From PSRF01 sp051000815 (GTDB taxonomy: Bacteria > Acidobacteriota > Blastocatellia > Pyrinomonadales > Pyrinomonadaceae), in NCBI GenBank assembly GCA_051000815.1, contig JBPCNX010000024.1:28607-92606 (forward strand): 64,000 nt of DNA. The letters run 5' to 3'. Under the pieces are notes generated by a model. The model made no database searches and was not told where the DNA came from. It saw only the letters and a program-made list of their open reading frames with translations. Below, in pieces: positions 1 through 8,847 of the stretch. The first letter of the stretch is position 1. Every line of letters begins with the position of its first letter. The position numbers were made by a program, and so were the translations under genes.

Positions 1-2
1 GC

Positions 3-1145
3 CAGGAAAAGAATTACAGAGAATACGCGCGCATCCTGGCGAACCTGCTGGCCCTCAAGCGAAACGAGTTCAACTTAGCGAAGTTGAAGGTTGAAGATGT
101 GATTGCGAAGCAGGCCATGGGCGAGCGAAACAGCATCCATCAGTTGCAAAACTATATTGCCGGCATTGCACCGTCGGGATTGACGTTAAATCCGGACGGC
201 TCGCTTGATAGGCAGAAGAGTTTTGTTCGGGTCGATTATTTCACGCTGCTGCGGGACATCACTGTTCGCAACAATGTTCAGCCTGGGGTTTCCAATCGGC
301 CGATCGATATGATGGCGACGAAGGTTTCTGCCGCACAAGTGGGTCCGCTGCTGAATGAAGGAACGCTCAAGCCGGATGTAATCTGGGTAAATTCCGGAAC
401 AGAGAAACAGGCGCTGATACTGGCGCGCGAAGACGCTCACGGGGGTCTGAGTTTCCGTTACCAGCCGATTAGAAGATTGACCCAGGACTTCTCCGGACGT
501 CTCCAGTTTGAAAGCATCGCCTGGCAACCTGACTTGCCCTTACGGATTTTGGAAGACGACAAGCTCCAGGTTCCCGACGGACGCGAGCGAGAGGCGTGGC
601 TGAGCGAATGGCATACGGACATTGAATGGCTGCGAGCGCTTCACCGCACAGATTACTCCAACGGCTTGATTGGTCTCTACGAAGAAGTCGCTCAACATCC
701 GACCGAGCGACTAGCTCTTGATGAACCGAACATTGATTCCGACGAATATCTGGCTCGCCGTTTCATTAAGCGCCAACGTGGGCTGGTGGAGACGGATCTC
801 CTTATTGTCGCCAACAATCATTGGAATTTTGACGTTCGCGGCTTTAATCCCGGTGGTAACCATGGTTCCTTTCTTCGTGTCTCCACACATTCCACTTTCA
901 TGGTAGCCGGAGGTGACAAGACGCAGTTGCCCCGCGGGATTGTTGTCGCAGAGCCTTATGATAGTCTCAGCTTCCTGCCCACCATGCTGGCGTTAACCGG
1001 AAATTTACGGGATGATGGAAATCCCCTTCCCGTTTTGTGGAATCAAGGTTTCCGGAAATTTCCGGGTCGCATCGTCCGGGAGATTCTTCCGGCCCCGCCG
1101 GGAAATAAGAAAATTGCGGTTACTGCTGCAGGTATGTCCCGTTGA
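3..1145 (+). CDS. Alkaline-phosphatase-superfamily hydrolase (5'-truncated)
   Basis: The reading frame is open to the left edge, so the N-terminus is missing. The C-terminal half has alkaline phosphatase/nucleotide pyrophosphatase superfamily hallmarks: an Asp in VETDLLIVANNHW, a metal-ligand-like NHGSF motif near 858-872, STHSTFMVAGG just after it, and the SFLPTMLALTG segment typical of type I phosphodiesterases. These enzymes hydrolyse phosphate mono- or diesters at a two-metal site; the substrate cannot be named. Its stop overlaps the TTG start of the next gene (TTGA), which suggests translational coupling with the flippase-like/FtsX membrane protein and perhaps a shared role in an envelope lipid or polymer. 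The family call is fairly safe, the specific activity is not. Confidence 0.75.
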   Translation, partial: QEKNYREYARILANLLALKRNEFNLAKLKVEDVIAKQAMGERNSIHQLQNYIAGIAPSGLTLNPDGSLDRQKSFVRVDYFTLLRDITVRNNVQPGVSNRPIDMMATKVSAAQVGPLLNEGTLKPDVIWVNSGTEKQALILAREDAHGGLSFRYQPIRRLTQDFSGRLQFESIAWQPDLPLRILEDDKLQVPDGREREAWLSEWHTDIEWLRALHRTDYSNGLIGLYEEVAQHPTERLALDEPNIDSDEYLARRFIKRQRGLVETDLLIVANNHWNFDVRGFNPGGNHGSFLRVSTHSTFMVAGGDKTQLPRGIVVAEPYDSLSFLPTMLALTGNLRDDGNPLPVLWNQGFRKFPGRIVREILPAPPGNKKIAVTAAGMSR

Positions 1146-3358
1146 TAACCTCGGAAGAAGAATTCGGACCAGACTGGCAGGAGACCGAGCCGGAAGAACT
1201 CGATGAAGATCCCGAGCCATCCAGCTCCAGAAGGTCCCGCCGCTCTTTCATCTGGCTCCAGGGTTTTGCCTTCCTGTTGGGAATTGCGTTACTCGCCTTC
1301 GTAATAAATCGCGTCGGCGTACAGCCGATCTTCGACGCGCTCCTGCGGATTGGTTTCGGCTTCTTCTTCGTACTTGCCATCAGTGGCCTACGTCATTTCT
1401 TCCGCACAATTGCCATGAGAGCTGCGGTGCCGAGCGAGCACCGGCGCATCAGTTTCCTGCAGGCCTTCGCAGCACGGCTGGGCGGCGAAGCAATTAGTTT
1501 TCTGACCTTTACCGGCCCCCTGCTGGGTGAAGCCACCAAGGTGGCCCTACTGCGCAAGCGTATTCCACTTACTTACGGCGTGCCGGCGCTCGTCGTCGAC
1601 AACCTTATCTATAACCTTTCGGTGGTCTTCTTCATCTTGACGGGCGCCTGCGTGATGCTATTCACGTATCAACTGCCGCCCGCAATTCACTATTTGCTGA
1701 TTGGCATTGCCGTGATCGCCGCGCTCGGCATTCTTGCATCGGCGCTGGCCGCCAAACGACGCATCATGTTGATGACCTGGGTAATCGATCGACTCGCCCA
1801 ACTCCGGTTGAGCCCGAAAGTCATCTTGAAACGACGCCACCACATTCACAATCTCGAGTCGAAAGTCTACGACTTTTATAAACATCATCCGGGGGCGTTT
1901 TTCGGAATGATTGCCTGCAACCTGCTCGCTCACCTGTCGAGTGTCGTGGAGGTGTACGTCACACTTCGAATGCTCGGGTTTACACCACACGTGTCGCAGG
2001 CCTACATCATCGAGTCGCTTACCAAAGTTATCAACTTCGCCTTTGCGTTCGTCCCGGGTACTATCGGTGTCTATGAAGGCGGCACCGAGATCATCCTCCA
2101 GGCTTTGGGCTTCGCTCAGGCAACCGGCGTCGCATTGGCATTGGTACGCAAAGCGGCGATAGTCTTTTGGACTACCATCGGTCTACTGGTGTTAACGTGG
2201 CGCACGGCGCCGAATGCGTGGGGCCGGCTAAAGGAACGCAGCCCCCGCCTTAGAGCAGCTATGGACAGTCTCGTACTCTCGAATATTGCTCATCGCCCGG
2301 CTCGCACTGCAGTCAGCATTCTCGGGACCGCGGTCGGCGTGTTGCTGATAATTTTTACGGTGGGACTCTCACATGGAGTGCTGCACGAAAGAGGTCGACG
2401 GGAGGCAAACATTGGCGCCGAGATAATGGTTCGCGCGTCCGGCACGCTCGGCTTTGGCGGGTCGTCGCCATTTCTAATGCCGGTATCGCGAGCAGCGGAG
2501 ATTGCCACGATTCCTGGGGTGCGAGCGGCAACGCCGTTGGGTCAGGCGCTTGATCGCAGCGATTCCGGGTTTGGCACTCGCCTGATCGACGGCATTATCC
2601 CTGACGAATACTCACGCTTAACCGGGCTGCGGATGCGCGAAGGAACTCCGCTGACTGGTGGTGATCAGGCGATCATCGATCCGGTTTGGCAGCAGAACCG
2701 GCGCGCTGTAGTCGGGTCGACAGTGCAACTTTTCGAGCGGCCTTTCACGATTGTCGGAGTCTACGAGCCTCCCGGCGGCGGCCGGATTAAGATTCCCTTG
2801 TCCACCATGCAGGAACAGGAAGGAGGCGAAGGTCGCGCTTCGGCGATTCTGGTGGCCGCCATCGATCCATCGCAACAGGAAGACGTGGCTGCGCGGATTC
2901 GGGAACGCTTCCCCGACGATCAGATCATTTTTACGCGCGACCTGCCGGAGATTTATGCCTCCGGAGTTCCCGCGTTGAATGTTTTTATTAAGGTAGTCGT
3001 CGGAGTCGCAGCAGCGATCAGCATGCTGGTGATCCTCCTCGCTATGTACACGACGGTGACCGAGAGAACGCGGCAAATCGGTATTCTTAAAGCGTTGGGC
3101 ATGTCAAAGACCGCGATCGCCTGGGTCATCGAAAAGGAAGCGCTTCTCGTCAGCTTTCTGGGCGTCGCCTTCGGAGTCTTGCTGACATTGGTGGCGCGCT
3201 TTTTTGTAATGCGAGTCACGAGTTTGACCATCGAAATAGAACCGCGGTGGGTCTTCATTTCGTTGCTGGTCGGATTGGTCGGCGGAAGTCTCGGCGCCTT
3301 GTATCCGGCGTTGCGCGCGGCCCGGCAGGATGCAGTGGACGCGCTGAGCTACGAATAA
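1142..3358 (+). CDS. Flippase-like (LPG synthase TM) domain fused to FtsX/MacB-type permease
   Basis: A 738-residue membrane protein with two unrelated halves. Residues about 35-350 resemble the lysylphosphatidylglycerol synthase/YbhN/AglD flippase-like domain, with many helices and the typical PGTIGVYEGG segment near residue 305. Residues about 378-738 resemble an ABC permease of the MacB/FtsX class: LSNIAHRPARTAVSILG leads into the first helix, a periplasmic MacB_PCD-like region follows, then three helices containing RTRQIGILKALGMSK near residue 635. FtsX-type permeases normally need an ABC ATPase, and none is encoded nearby. The start is TTG overlapping the upstream stop. Likely an inner-membrane protein moving or remodelling lipid-linked material; the substrate is unknown. 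Confidence 0.8.
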   Translation: MITSEEEFGPDWQETEPEELDEDPEPSSSRRSRRSFIWLQGFAFLLGIALLAFVINRVGVQPIFDALLRIGFGFFFVLAISGLRHFFRTIAMRAAVPSEHRRISFLQAFAARLGGEAISFLTFTGPLLGEATKVALLRKRIPLTYGVPALVVDNLIYNLSVVFFILTGACVMLFTYQLPPAIHYLLIGIAVIAALGILASALAAKRRIMLMTWVIDRLAQLRLSPKVILKRRHHIHNLESKVYDFYKHHPGAFFGMIACNLLAHLSSVVEVYVTLRMLGFTPHVSQAYIIESLTKVINFAFAFVPGTIGVYEGGTEIILQALGFAQATGVALALVRKAAIVFWTTIGLLVLTWRTAPNAWGRLKERSPRLRAAMDSLVLSNIAHRPARTAVSILGTAVGVLLIIFTVGLSHGVLHERGRREANIGAEIMVRASGTLGFGGSSPFLMPVSRAAEIATIPGVRAATPLGQALDRSDSGFGTRLIDGIIPDEYSRLTGLRMREGTPLTGGDQAIIDPVWQQNRRAVVGSTVQLFERPFTIVGVYEPPGGGRIKIPLSTMQEQEGGEGRASAILVAAIDPSQQEDVAARIRERFPDDQIIFTRDLPEIYASGVPALNVFIKVVVGVAAAISMLVILLAMYTTVTERTRQIGILKALGMSKTAIAWVIEKEALLVSFLGVAFGVLLTLVARFFVMRVTSLTIEIEPRWVFISLLVGLVGGSLGALYPALRAARQDAVDALSYE

Positions 3359-3430
3359 TGGTACGTCCAGTTCACAGTTCCACTTTTCCCCCGTACTAAT
3401 AAATGACTTTACATCCTGGGAGGGACAATC

Positions 3431-3655
3431 ATGTCGATTGCACGCATTACGGAACTCAGCTCTACATCAAAAAAGAGTTTTGAGGACGCCATCCAAACCG
3501 GCATCGCTCGAGCGACAAGGACTTTGCGCCATGTTCGCAGTGCCTGGGTGAAGGAACAGCAAATCCGTGTTGAGAACGATTCTATCGTCGAGTATCAGGT
3601 CAACCTGATGATTACGTTCATCCTCGATGAAGACAACGAGGACAAAGTGGCTTAA
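3431..3655 (+). CDS. Dodecin family flavin-binding protein
   Basis: A 74-residue protein of typical dodecin length. It starts MSIARITELSSTSKKSFEDAI and ends with the strand-rich VEYQVNLMITFILDED, matching the dodecin beta-alpha-beta-beta fold. The conserved Trp (SAWVKEQQ) that stacks on flavin is present. Dodecins form dodecameric cytosolic shells that store and buffer flavins such as riboflavin. A Shine-Dalgarno-like gggaggga sits just before the ATG. The gene stands alone on the plus strand. Confidence 0.9.
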   Translation: MSIARITELSSTSKKSFEDAIQTGIARATRTLRHVRSAWVKEQQIRVENDSIVEYQVNLMITFILDEDNEDKVA

Positions 3656-3707
3656 CCTGCTTTCGCTGTGCCCCTCTGTGTTCGCTGTGATCCTGCGATG
3701 AACTTCC

Positions 3708-3839
3708 TTGAAGGGTTATTCAACACTGAGCACGGAGGGGTACAAAAAACTCGATACGGCAGCGCGCGAAGCTGTAATCGCCAGGATCGCCCGTGCCGCC
3801 TGGGAATGCCGCAACCGCGCTGAAGGAGTGAAAGTTTAG
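3708..3839 (+). CDS. Possible 43-residue ORF or gene remnant
   Basis: Between dodecin and the lipoprotein, a short frame with a possible TTG start encodes a charged, helical-looking peptide (KKLDTAAREAVIARIARAAWE). It has no clear ribosome binding site and I do not recognise it. It could be the tail of a decayed gene. The remainder of the roughly 200-base gap holds only a short 'ctgtg' repeat-like stretch near 3661-3690. Confidence 0.2.
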   Translation: MKGYSTLSTEGYKKLDTAAREAVIARIARAAWECRNRAEGVKV

Positions 3840-3873
3840 CCGTGGGCAACGCTTGAAGAAAGGGGTGGCGAAA

Positions 3874-4332
3874 ATGTTTTCGAGTGCGACAAGTTTATTA
3901 ACCATGATTTGCGGACCCTCTGTCCTGACCGGCCTTCTGCTCGTAGGCTGCGGTACTGTGGTCGATGCTTCTATGGCCGATGACGAGGCAACGCAGGCTC
4001 GAGTGGGTCACGAGTTCAAAATCAAGGTCGGTCAACTGATCAAAATTGAGGGCGAAGATCTCCAGATAGAGTTCAAGGCCGTCGCCCAGGACTCACGCTG
4101 CCCTGCCGATGTTAATTGCGTTTGGGCTGGCAATGCTGAAGTGGCGCTCGACCTGCTCGACGGTGAGTGCACCACTAAGTTGACCCTGAACACGCACGAT
4201 TCGAACACCCCGGAAAAAGGAAAAGCAGGGCGCTACAGATTGAAGCTGGTGAAACTGGATCCCTACCCTCGCAGCGATCGGAAAATAGCGCCTGGTGATT
4301 ACATCGCAACCTTGATGGTCAGCAAAGAATAG
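3874..4332 (+). CDS. Predicted lipoprotein with RCPxxVxCVWAG motif
   Basis: About 152 residues from the ATG at 3874, which has a good aaagggg-type ribosome binding site; an upstream TTG at 3853 is in frame but less likely. An N-terminal hydrophobic segment ends in a lipobox-like LLLVGCG, so the protein is probably lipidated and exported. The body contains DSRCPADVNCVWAGNAEV, a two-Cys motif shared by uncharacterised small bacterial lipoproteins, followed by beta-strand-rich sequence ending GDYIATLMV. Function unknown. The two cysteines may form a disulfide or bind a ligand. Confidence 0.7.
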   Translation: MFSSATSLLTMICGPSVLTGLLLVGCGTVVDASMADDEATQARVGHEFKIKVGQLIKIEGEDLQIEFKAVAQDSRCPADVNCVWAGNAEVALDLLDGECTTKLTLNTHDSNTPEKGKAGRYRLKLVKLDPYPRSDRKIAPGDYIATLMVSKE

Positions 4333-4385
4333 ATTTTCGGGCTGCAACCTCCCGTTTTGCGACTCGCGCCCGATCAACGAATAAA

Positions 4386-4919
4386 ATGCCCAGGTACGTT
4401 GCTTTTCTTCGCGCCATCAATGTTGGCGGCCATGTAGTCAAAATGGACTATCTGCGCAGTCTTTTCGAGGGACTCGGGTTTACGAATGTCGAGACTTTTA
4501 TTGCCAGCGGCAATGTAGTCTTCGATTCCAGTTCCAGAACCCCCCGGTCACTGGAGATGAAGATTGAACGTCATCTTCAGGAGCATTTGGGCTACGAGGT
4601 GAAGACTTTTGTGAGATCTGCAGCGGCGGTTGCGAACATTGCTGCCAGTAAACCATTCGGCGAACTCGAGGAAGAGGGCGTCACACTCTATATCGGATTT
4701 GTCGCTGCCGCTCCGACCGCTGAAGCGAAGAAAAACCTTGCTGCCTGCTGCAACAAAGCGAATGAGTTTGTAATTCTTGATCGGGAGGTATTCTGGCTCT
4801 GTCGCAAGAAGTTCAGCGAGTCAGATTTCTCTGGCGCTCAACTGGAAAAGATCCTGGGAATGAAAATGACCATCCGCAATGCAAACACCGCTATGAGAAT
4901 CGCCGCCAGGTACTCGTGA
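4386..4919 (+). CDS. DUF1697 family protein
   Basis: A 177-residue protein of normal DUF1697 length. The N-terminus MPRYVAFLRAINVGGH and the segment FTNVETFIASGNVVFDS are the family signatures; the C-terminus (KILGMKMTIRNANTAMRI) also fits. DUF1697 proteins are small cytosolic proteins without an established function. It converges with the heptosyltransferase gene on the opposite strand, six bases away. Confidence 0.88.
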   Translation: MPRYVAFLRAINVGGHVVKMDYLRSLFEGLGFTNVETFIASGNVVFDSSSRTPRSLEMKIERHLQEHLGYEVKTFVRSAAAVANIAASKPFGELEEEGVTLYIGFVAAAPTAEAKKNLAACCNKANEFVILDREVFWLCRKKFSESDFSGAQLEKILGMKMTIRNANTAMRIAARYS

Positions 4920-4924
4920 AAAGA

Positions 4925-5974
4925 TCAATGTTCGTCTCTTGCCCCTTCGGATGACAATAATTCCTGCAAGCCTTCCCAAACTCGCTTCGGAGTAATCTCG
5001 ATCAGACAGGCCGGCTTGAACTCTGCCTCTCCCTCGTAAGTACATTCGGTCTCATGGCATCGCAAGCACTCGAAGTTTGAGGCGAGATGCAATTGCCCCT
5101 TGCCTGTGGCGCCTACCAGAAGCGGATCAGTCGCGCCATATATAGTTACGGATGGAACATTCAGCGCGGCCGCAATGTGACTCAAACCTGTATCTAATCC
5201 GACACTCCCCTTTGCGCCGTTAATGACAGCAGCTTTCTCAGAAATCGACATTCTTGGCAGCACCAGGGCGCGTTCATGTCCGCCGGCAATTCTGACGGCG
5301 CGCTGCTGTTCTACTTCATCCCCCCACGGTAGCATCACATAAAAGCCTGCCTGTCCCGCTTGCCGGGTTAATTCCAACCAATAGTGCTCCGGCCAAATCT
5401 TTGACGCCCAACTCGTACTATGGACAAAGACCAGATAAGGCCGCGGTGCATCAAATGACAGCGGTCCAAACTTCGAACGAACGATGCCATAATCAATTTC
5501 GTCTTCGACAAAGCGATACCCCAGGGCGTCTGCCAACAGCCGGCGCATCCGTTGGATAGAATGCCCGCCTTTGGGAACTGAAAATTTTCTTTGATAAAAA
5601 AACTGTGCGCCCCAATCGTGAACTCCCTGGCGGTCATATCCGGAGCGCGCACCCTTTGCCAATCTCGCAGCGAAGGCGCTCTTCAGGCCTCCCTGCACAT
5701 CCACGATCATCTCGTAGGTATTTCTTCGCAACTGCTTCACAAACGATCGTGGTTCCCCGCTGGCAAACGCGTGAATCCGGTTGCGCCCCCACTTGCGAAA
5801 TGCCGTGGGAAAGACGTTTTCCACGTGTGAATGCCAGCCAGGCACCTGAGCGAATGCCTCGTCTACCACCCAGTCAAATTTAATGTTGGGAAATGCTTTG
5901 GCAGCGTCCGTGAGAGCTGGGAGAGTCTGAACTAAATCTCCCATCGCGGAGAGCCTGACAATTAAGATACGCAT
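4925..5974 (-). CDS. waaC: Lipopolysaccharide heptosyltransferase I (GT9)
   Basis: A 349-residue GT9 glycosyltransferase. The N-terminus MRILIVRLSAMGDLVQTLPAL is the classic WaaC/RfaC start, and the donor-site region has the GLDTGLSHIAAAL motif. The enzyme adds the first L-glycero-D-manno-heptose to Kdo2-lipid A on the cytoplasmic face of the inner membrane. A second LPS-core-type glycosyltransferase lies divergently at 6283. A cluster C..CH..C near residue 305 (FECLRCHETECTYEGE) could bind a metal and is seen in some GT9 proteins. GT9 membership is certain, heptosyltransferase I rather than II is likely. Confidence 0.87.
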   Translation of the reverse strand: MRILIVRLSAMGDLVQTLPALTDAAKAFPNIKFDWVVDEAFAQVPGWHSHVENVFPTAFRKWGRNRIHAFASGEPRSFVKQLRRNTYEMIVDVQGGLKSAFAARLAKGARSGYDRQGVHDWGAQFFYQRKFSVPKGGHSIQRMRRLLADALGYRFVEDEIDYGIVRSKFGPLSFDAPRPYLVFVHSTSWASKIWPEHYWLELTRQAGQAGFYVMLPWGDEVEQQRAVRIAGGHERALVLPRMSISEKAAVINGAKGSVGLDTGLSHIAAALNVPSVTIYGATDPLLVGATGKGQLHLASNFECLRCHETECTYEGEAEFKPACLIEITPKRVWEGLQELLSSEGARDEH

Positions 5975-6282
5975 GGAGTGTCGGCTAGGTGCGGCGATTG
6001 TATATTTCCGTTAGATGAGTGTCTATTAGCGAGCATCGTAGGCCGCATTCCGCATTTCTGATAGTCGTACTCTGCCTGTAACCCTTAATGTGAAAATGCG
6101 CTCATTTATTCCACCGTCGAAAACGCGAACGTTGACGTGCAAATTCTGTGCTTCTATTCTCATTTCGCTATACTAGCCGGGCTACCGCGAATTACTTAGA
6201 TCCTGTTTGTTTCCCAGATCGTCCTCCGCATTAATTTGCGGCAAACTAGTGACGCCTGCATTCACCGACAGCTAGAGTCTGA
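5975..6282. other. Intergenic region between divergent glycosyltransferase genes
   Basis: About 300 bases without a convincing ORF. It must hold promoters for both divergent genes. A TATACT hexamer at 6169-6174 could be a -10 box for the plus-strand gene, but no good -35 lies at the right distance (a TTGACG at 6132 is about 31 bases away). Nothing else recognised. Confidence 0.35.
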
Positions 6283-7056
6283 TTGAAAATCACCGCCACC
6301 ATCATCGCTCTTAATGAGGCCGAACACATCCGCCTTGCCTGTGAGTCGGTGTCCTGGACCGACGAGATCGTCGTTGTCGATTCCGGTTCGACCGACGATA
6401 CACGGGCTATTGCCGAGAAGTGCGGCGCGCGCGTTATTGAAAACGCATGGCCGGGTTTTGCCGCACAGAAACAATTTGCGGCCGAGCAGACGTCCCACGA
6501 ATGGATCCTGAGTCTCGATGCCGACGAGCGAGTCTCGGATGAGTTAAAGACTTCGATTCTCGAGCTCAGCAGGATGGATGAGGCTCAGCGAGCTGATGGT
6601 TACTCGATCGCGCGGCGGGCATTCTACATGGGAAGATGGATCCGCGGCGGTGGCTGGTATCCCGATAGACAGTTGCGCCTCTATAAAAAGTCGCGCGGTC
6701 ATTGGGCGGGCTCGCATGTTCATGAATCCGTTCAAATGGATGTGGGCGCTCGCATTGAAATATTGCCTGGTGACATTTTGCATTATCCGGGAAGTGATGC
6801 CGCCGAACATCATCGTCTGATCGGCGAACGCTATGCGCCACTCGCCGCTCGTCAGATGTTTGAGCAGGGCCGGCGCACGTCCCGGTCGAAAATTGCAATT
6901 ATCGGCCCGTTAGTCTTTGTCCGCAGCTTTGTACTCAAGGCGGGCTTCCGCGACGGGTTGGCTGGTTTTACCATCGCCTGGTTCGCTGCCCATAATGCGT
7001 TTCTTAAACATCTTATGTTATGGGAACTGCAACGTGATTCTCAGGAAAAGCGATGA
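6283..7056 (+). CDS. GT2 glycosyltransferase, LPS core WaaE/KdtX type
   Basis: A 257-residue family-2 glycosyltransferase starting at TTG (KITATIIALNEAEHI). GT-A signatures: ALNEAEHI, VVDSGSTDDT and the DADERVS metal/nucleotide-sugar motif. The GGWYPDRQLRLYKK segment is typical of WaaE/KdtX-like beta-glucosyltransferases that decorate heptose I of the LPS core. A hydrophobic C-terminal stretch (FTIAWFAAHNAFLKHLMLW) suggests membrane attachment. Its last bases overlap the next gene (ATGA), so the two are probably co-translated. Confidence 0.82.
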   Translation: MKITATIIALNEAEHIRLACESVSWTDEIVVVDSGSTDDTRAIAEKCGARVIENAWPGFAAQKQFAAEQTSHEWILSLDADERVSDELKTSILELSRMDEAQRADGYSIARRAFYMGRWIRGGGWYPDRQLRLYKKSRGHWAGSHVHESVQMDVGARIEILPGDILHYPGSDAAEHHRLIGERYAPLAARQMFEQGRRTSRSKIAIIGPLVFVRSFVLKAGFRDGLAGFTIAWFAAHNAFLKHLMLWELQRDSQEKR

Positions 7057-7607
7057 GTGACTCCGAAACATCGATTACAATTCGCCCGGCGAGGACGCAA
7101 GACATTCCATCACTGCAGAGATTGATCGACGAATCTGTTCGCGCACTCAGTATCAGCTACTACTCTTCGCGGCAAATTGAGAGTGCTTTGACTCACATCT
7201 TTGGCGTAGACACTCAGTTGATTCTGGACGAGACTTATTTCGTCGCTGAAGTGGGGATGCAGATTGTAGGCTGCGGGGGTTGGAGTAAACGCAATACTTT
7301 ATTTGGCGGCGACCAGGCAAAGAACAACCAGATTGATGATTTGCTGAAGCCGGGAGATGATGCCGCGCGTTTGCGAGCGTTCTATGTACACCCGCAATGG
7401 TCGCGTCGAGGAATCGGCAACCTGATCACCAGGGCCTGCGAAACAGCGGCGCGAGCCGCCGGGTTCACAAAGCTTGAACTGATTGCCACCTTGCCGGGGG
7501 AGCCGCTCTATTCGGCAAACAGCTACGAGATAGTCAGTCCTTTCGAAATAGCCCTGCCGGAAGGTTTGTCATTGCCGGCTTTTCACATGGAGAAGCGTTT
7601 GGTTTGA
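7053..7607 (+). CDS. GNAT family N-acetyltransferase
   Basis: A 184-residue GNAT-fold protein. ITIRPARTQDIPSLQRLIDES is a standard GNAT beginning, and FYVHPQWSRRGIGNLIT is the acetyl-CoA pyrophosphate-binding loop (R/QxxGxG/A type). GNAT enzymes transfer an acyl group from CoA to an amine; the acceptor is not evident. It overlaps the upstream glycosyltransferase by four bases. Confidence 0.88.
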   Translation: MSDSETSITIRPARTQDIPSLQRLIDESVRALSISYYSSRQIESALTHIFGVDTQLILDETYFVAEVGMQIVGCGGWSKRNTLFGGDQAKNNQIDDLLKPGDDAARLRAFYVHPQWSRRGIGNLITRACETAARAAGFTKLELIATLPGEPLYSANSYEIVSPFEIALPEGLSLPAFHMEKRLV

Positions 7608-7631
7608 AAGTGGAAGGCCGAACTGATTCAT

Positions 7632-8180
7632 TTGACGCACATTACGAGATTGAAACCTGGGTTGGCACTCGCTATGAACGAATTTCTTGTGGAATTTCGC
7701 GAAACGCTTGAAAGATCCTCCGAGCGTTTGCTCCTGGTCTCGGCTGAGGCGAGCAAAACCCCGAGAGAGCAAGGCAAGTGGTCTCCGCGCGAGATTGTCG
7801 GTCATTTGATCGACTCGGCAGCCAACAACCATCAGCGCTTTGTCCACGCGCAGTTCACCGATGATTTGGTTTTTCCGGGTTACAAACAAGCGGAGTGGGC
7901 GAGCGTGCAGGGATATGCCGATGAGAGTTGGGAGCAGCTCGTGCAACTTTGGAAGCACTACAACCTTCACCTCTTGCATTTGATGAGCAGGGTTTCCGCC
8001 GAGCAGCTCAGCAGGCCACGTACTAAACACAATCTCCACGAAATAGCCTGGCAACCGATCGCGGTCGATCAGCCCGTGACGTTAGAGTATTTCATGCGCG
8101 ACTATGTGGAACATCTCAGGCACCATCTGCGACAGATACTGCGAGATGTTTCTTACAATCTATGCCCTATCAACCTGTAA
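7632..8180 (+). CDS. DinB superfamily protein
   Basis: A four-helix-bundle DinB/YfiT-type protein (about 168-182 residues). A His in IVGHLIDSAANN and the C-terminal DYVEHLRHHLRQI match the metal-binding His pattern. Members act as metal-dependent thiol transferases or have unknown roles. The listed TTG start has no strong ribosome binding site; the in-frame ATG at 7674 (MNEFLVEFRE) is a plausible alternative and fits the family start better. It overlaps the following broken membrane gene by 19 bases. Confidence 0.8.
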   Translation: MTHITRLKPGLALAMNEFLVEFRETLERSSERLLLVSAEASKTPREQGKWSPREIVGHLIDSAANNHQRFVHAQFTDDLVFPGYKQAEWASVQGYADESWEQLVQLWKHYNLHLLHLMSRVSAEQLSRPRTKHNLHEIAWQPIAVDQPVTLEYFMRDYVEHLRHHLRQILRDVSYNLCPINL

Positions 8181-8553
8181 AGGCGTTTTTGTACGCGGTG
8201 GTGATTTGGGTGGTGGGGTTTATCTGGGGCAGCGTGGTGTTCATGACGCCCGCTCTCCGGGCGGTGGCGCCAATACCCTACGTTTCGAGTAATCCCGCTA
8301 TCACCTTTCCGATTATTCTGATCTGGACGGTGCGACCCTCCTGCTGGCGCGCAGCTACCTGAAAACGCCGCCCGACAAGAGTCGCGAAGGCTTGAAGCTG
8401 GGCGTGATCTTTGTCATCGTAAATTTTGCTTTAGATCTTGTTGTGCTTGTCTTTCTTTTGCAGGCCGGATTTAGGTATTTTGTTTCCGCGAGCGTTTGGT
8501 TTGCGTATACAACCTTGTTGCTAATTCCCTGGATAACCGGCCGCGCCAGGTAA
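8162..8553 (+). pseudogene. Small four-helix membrane protein gene with frameshift
   Basis: Frame 2 from the ATG at 8162 encodes a membrane protein start (FLYAVVIWVVGFIWGSVVF ... NPAITFPIILIW) and then runs into a stop at 8362. From about 8332 frame 1 continues the protein (LLLARSYLKTPPDKSREGL, then two further hydrophobic helices) to a TAA at 8551. Adding one G near 8330-8333 would join them as WTVATLLLARSYLK. The whole would be about 130 residues. Either a real frameshift or a sequencing/assembly error. The function is unknown. Confidence 0.65.
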
Positions 8554-8559
8554 ATGCGA

Positions 8560-8826
8560 CGTTCGGAGTGCGAAGTGGGGAGTGCGAAGTGGGGAGTGCG
8601 AAGTGCGAAGTGCGAAGTGGGGAGTGCGAAGTGCGAAGTGCGGTGTTGGGATTGCGAAGTGCGGTGTTCGGAGTGCGGTGTTCGGAGTGCGGTTTCCGAG
8701 GTGTGAGTTTAAACCTCAACACTGAAACTCCGCACTTCGCACGTCGCACTTCGCACTTTTTACTTCGCACTTCGCACGTCGCACTTCGCACTTTTTACTT
8801 CGCACTTCGAACACCGCACTTCGCAG
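8560..8826. repeat. Heptamer repeat island A (mirrored)
   Basis: From 8567 to 8706 about twenty consecutive 7-base units can be cut without slipping, mostly agtgcga, agtgggg, agtgcgg and tgttcgg. From 8727 to 8824 fourteen 7-base units of the reverse-complement type follow (acttcgc, acgtcgc, acttttt). The right array contains a perfect 35-base (5 x 7) tandem duplication, 8731-8765 and 8766-8800. The two arrays could fold into one long hairpin. ORFs drawn through it only show 7-residue periodicity and are not genes. Confidence 0.92.
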
Positions 8827-8847
8827 TTTAAATAGGAGGATAAAACG

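Noticed and set aside
6132..6174. TTGACG ... TATACT promoter for the GT2 gene
   Set aside because: The spacer is about 31 bases, too long for sigma-70.
8560..8826. CRISPR-like direct repeats
   Set aside because: Units are only 7 bases without unique spacers, and arrays are mirrored; no cas genes are in the window.
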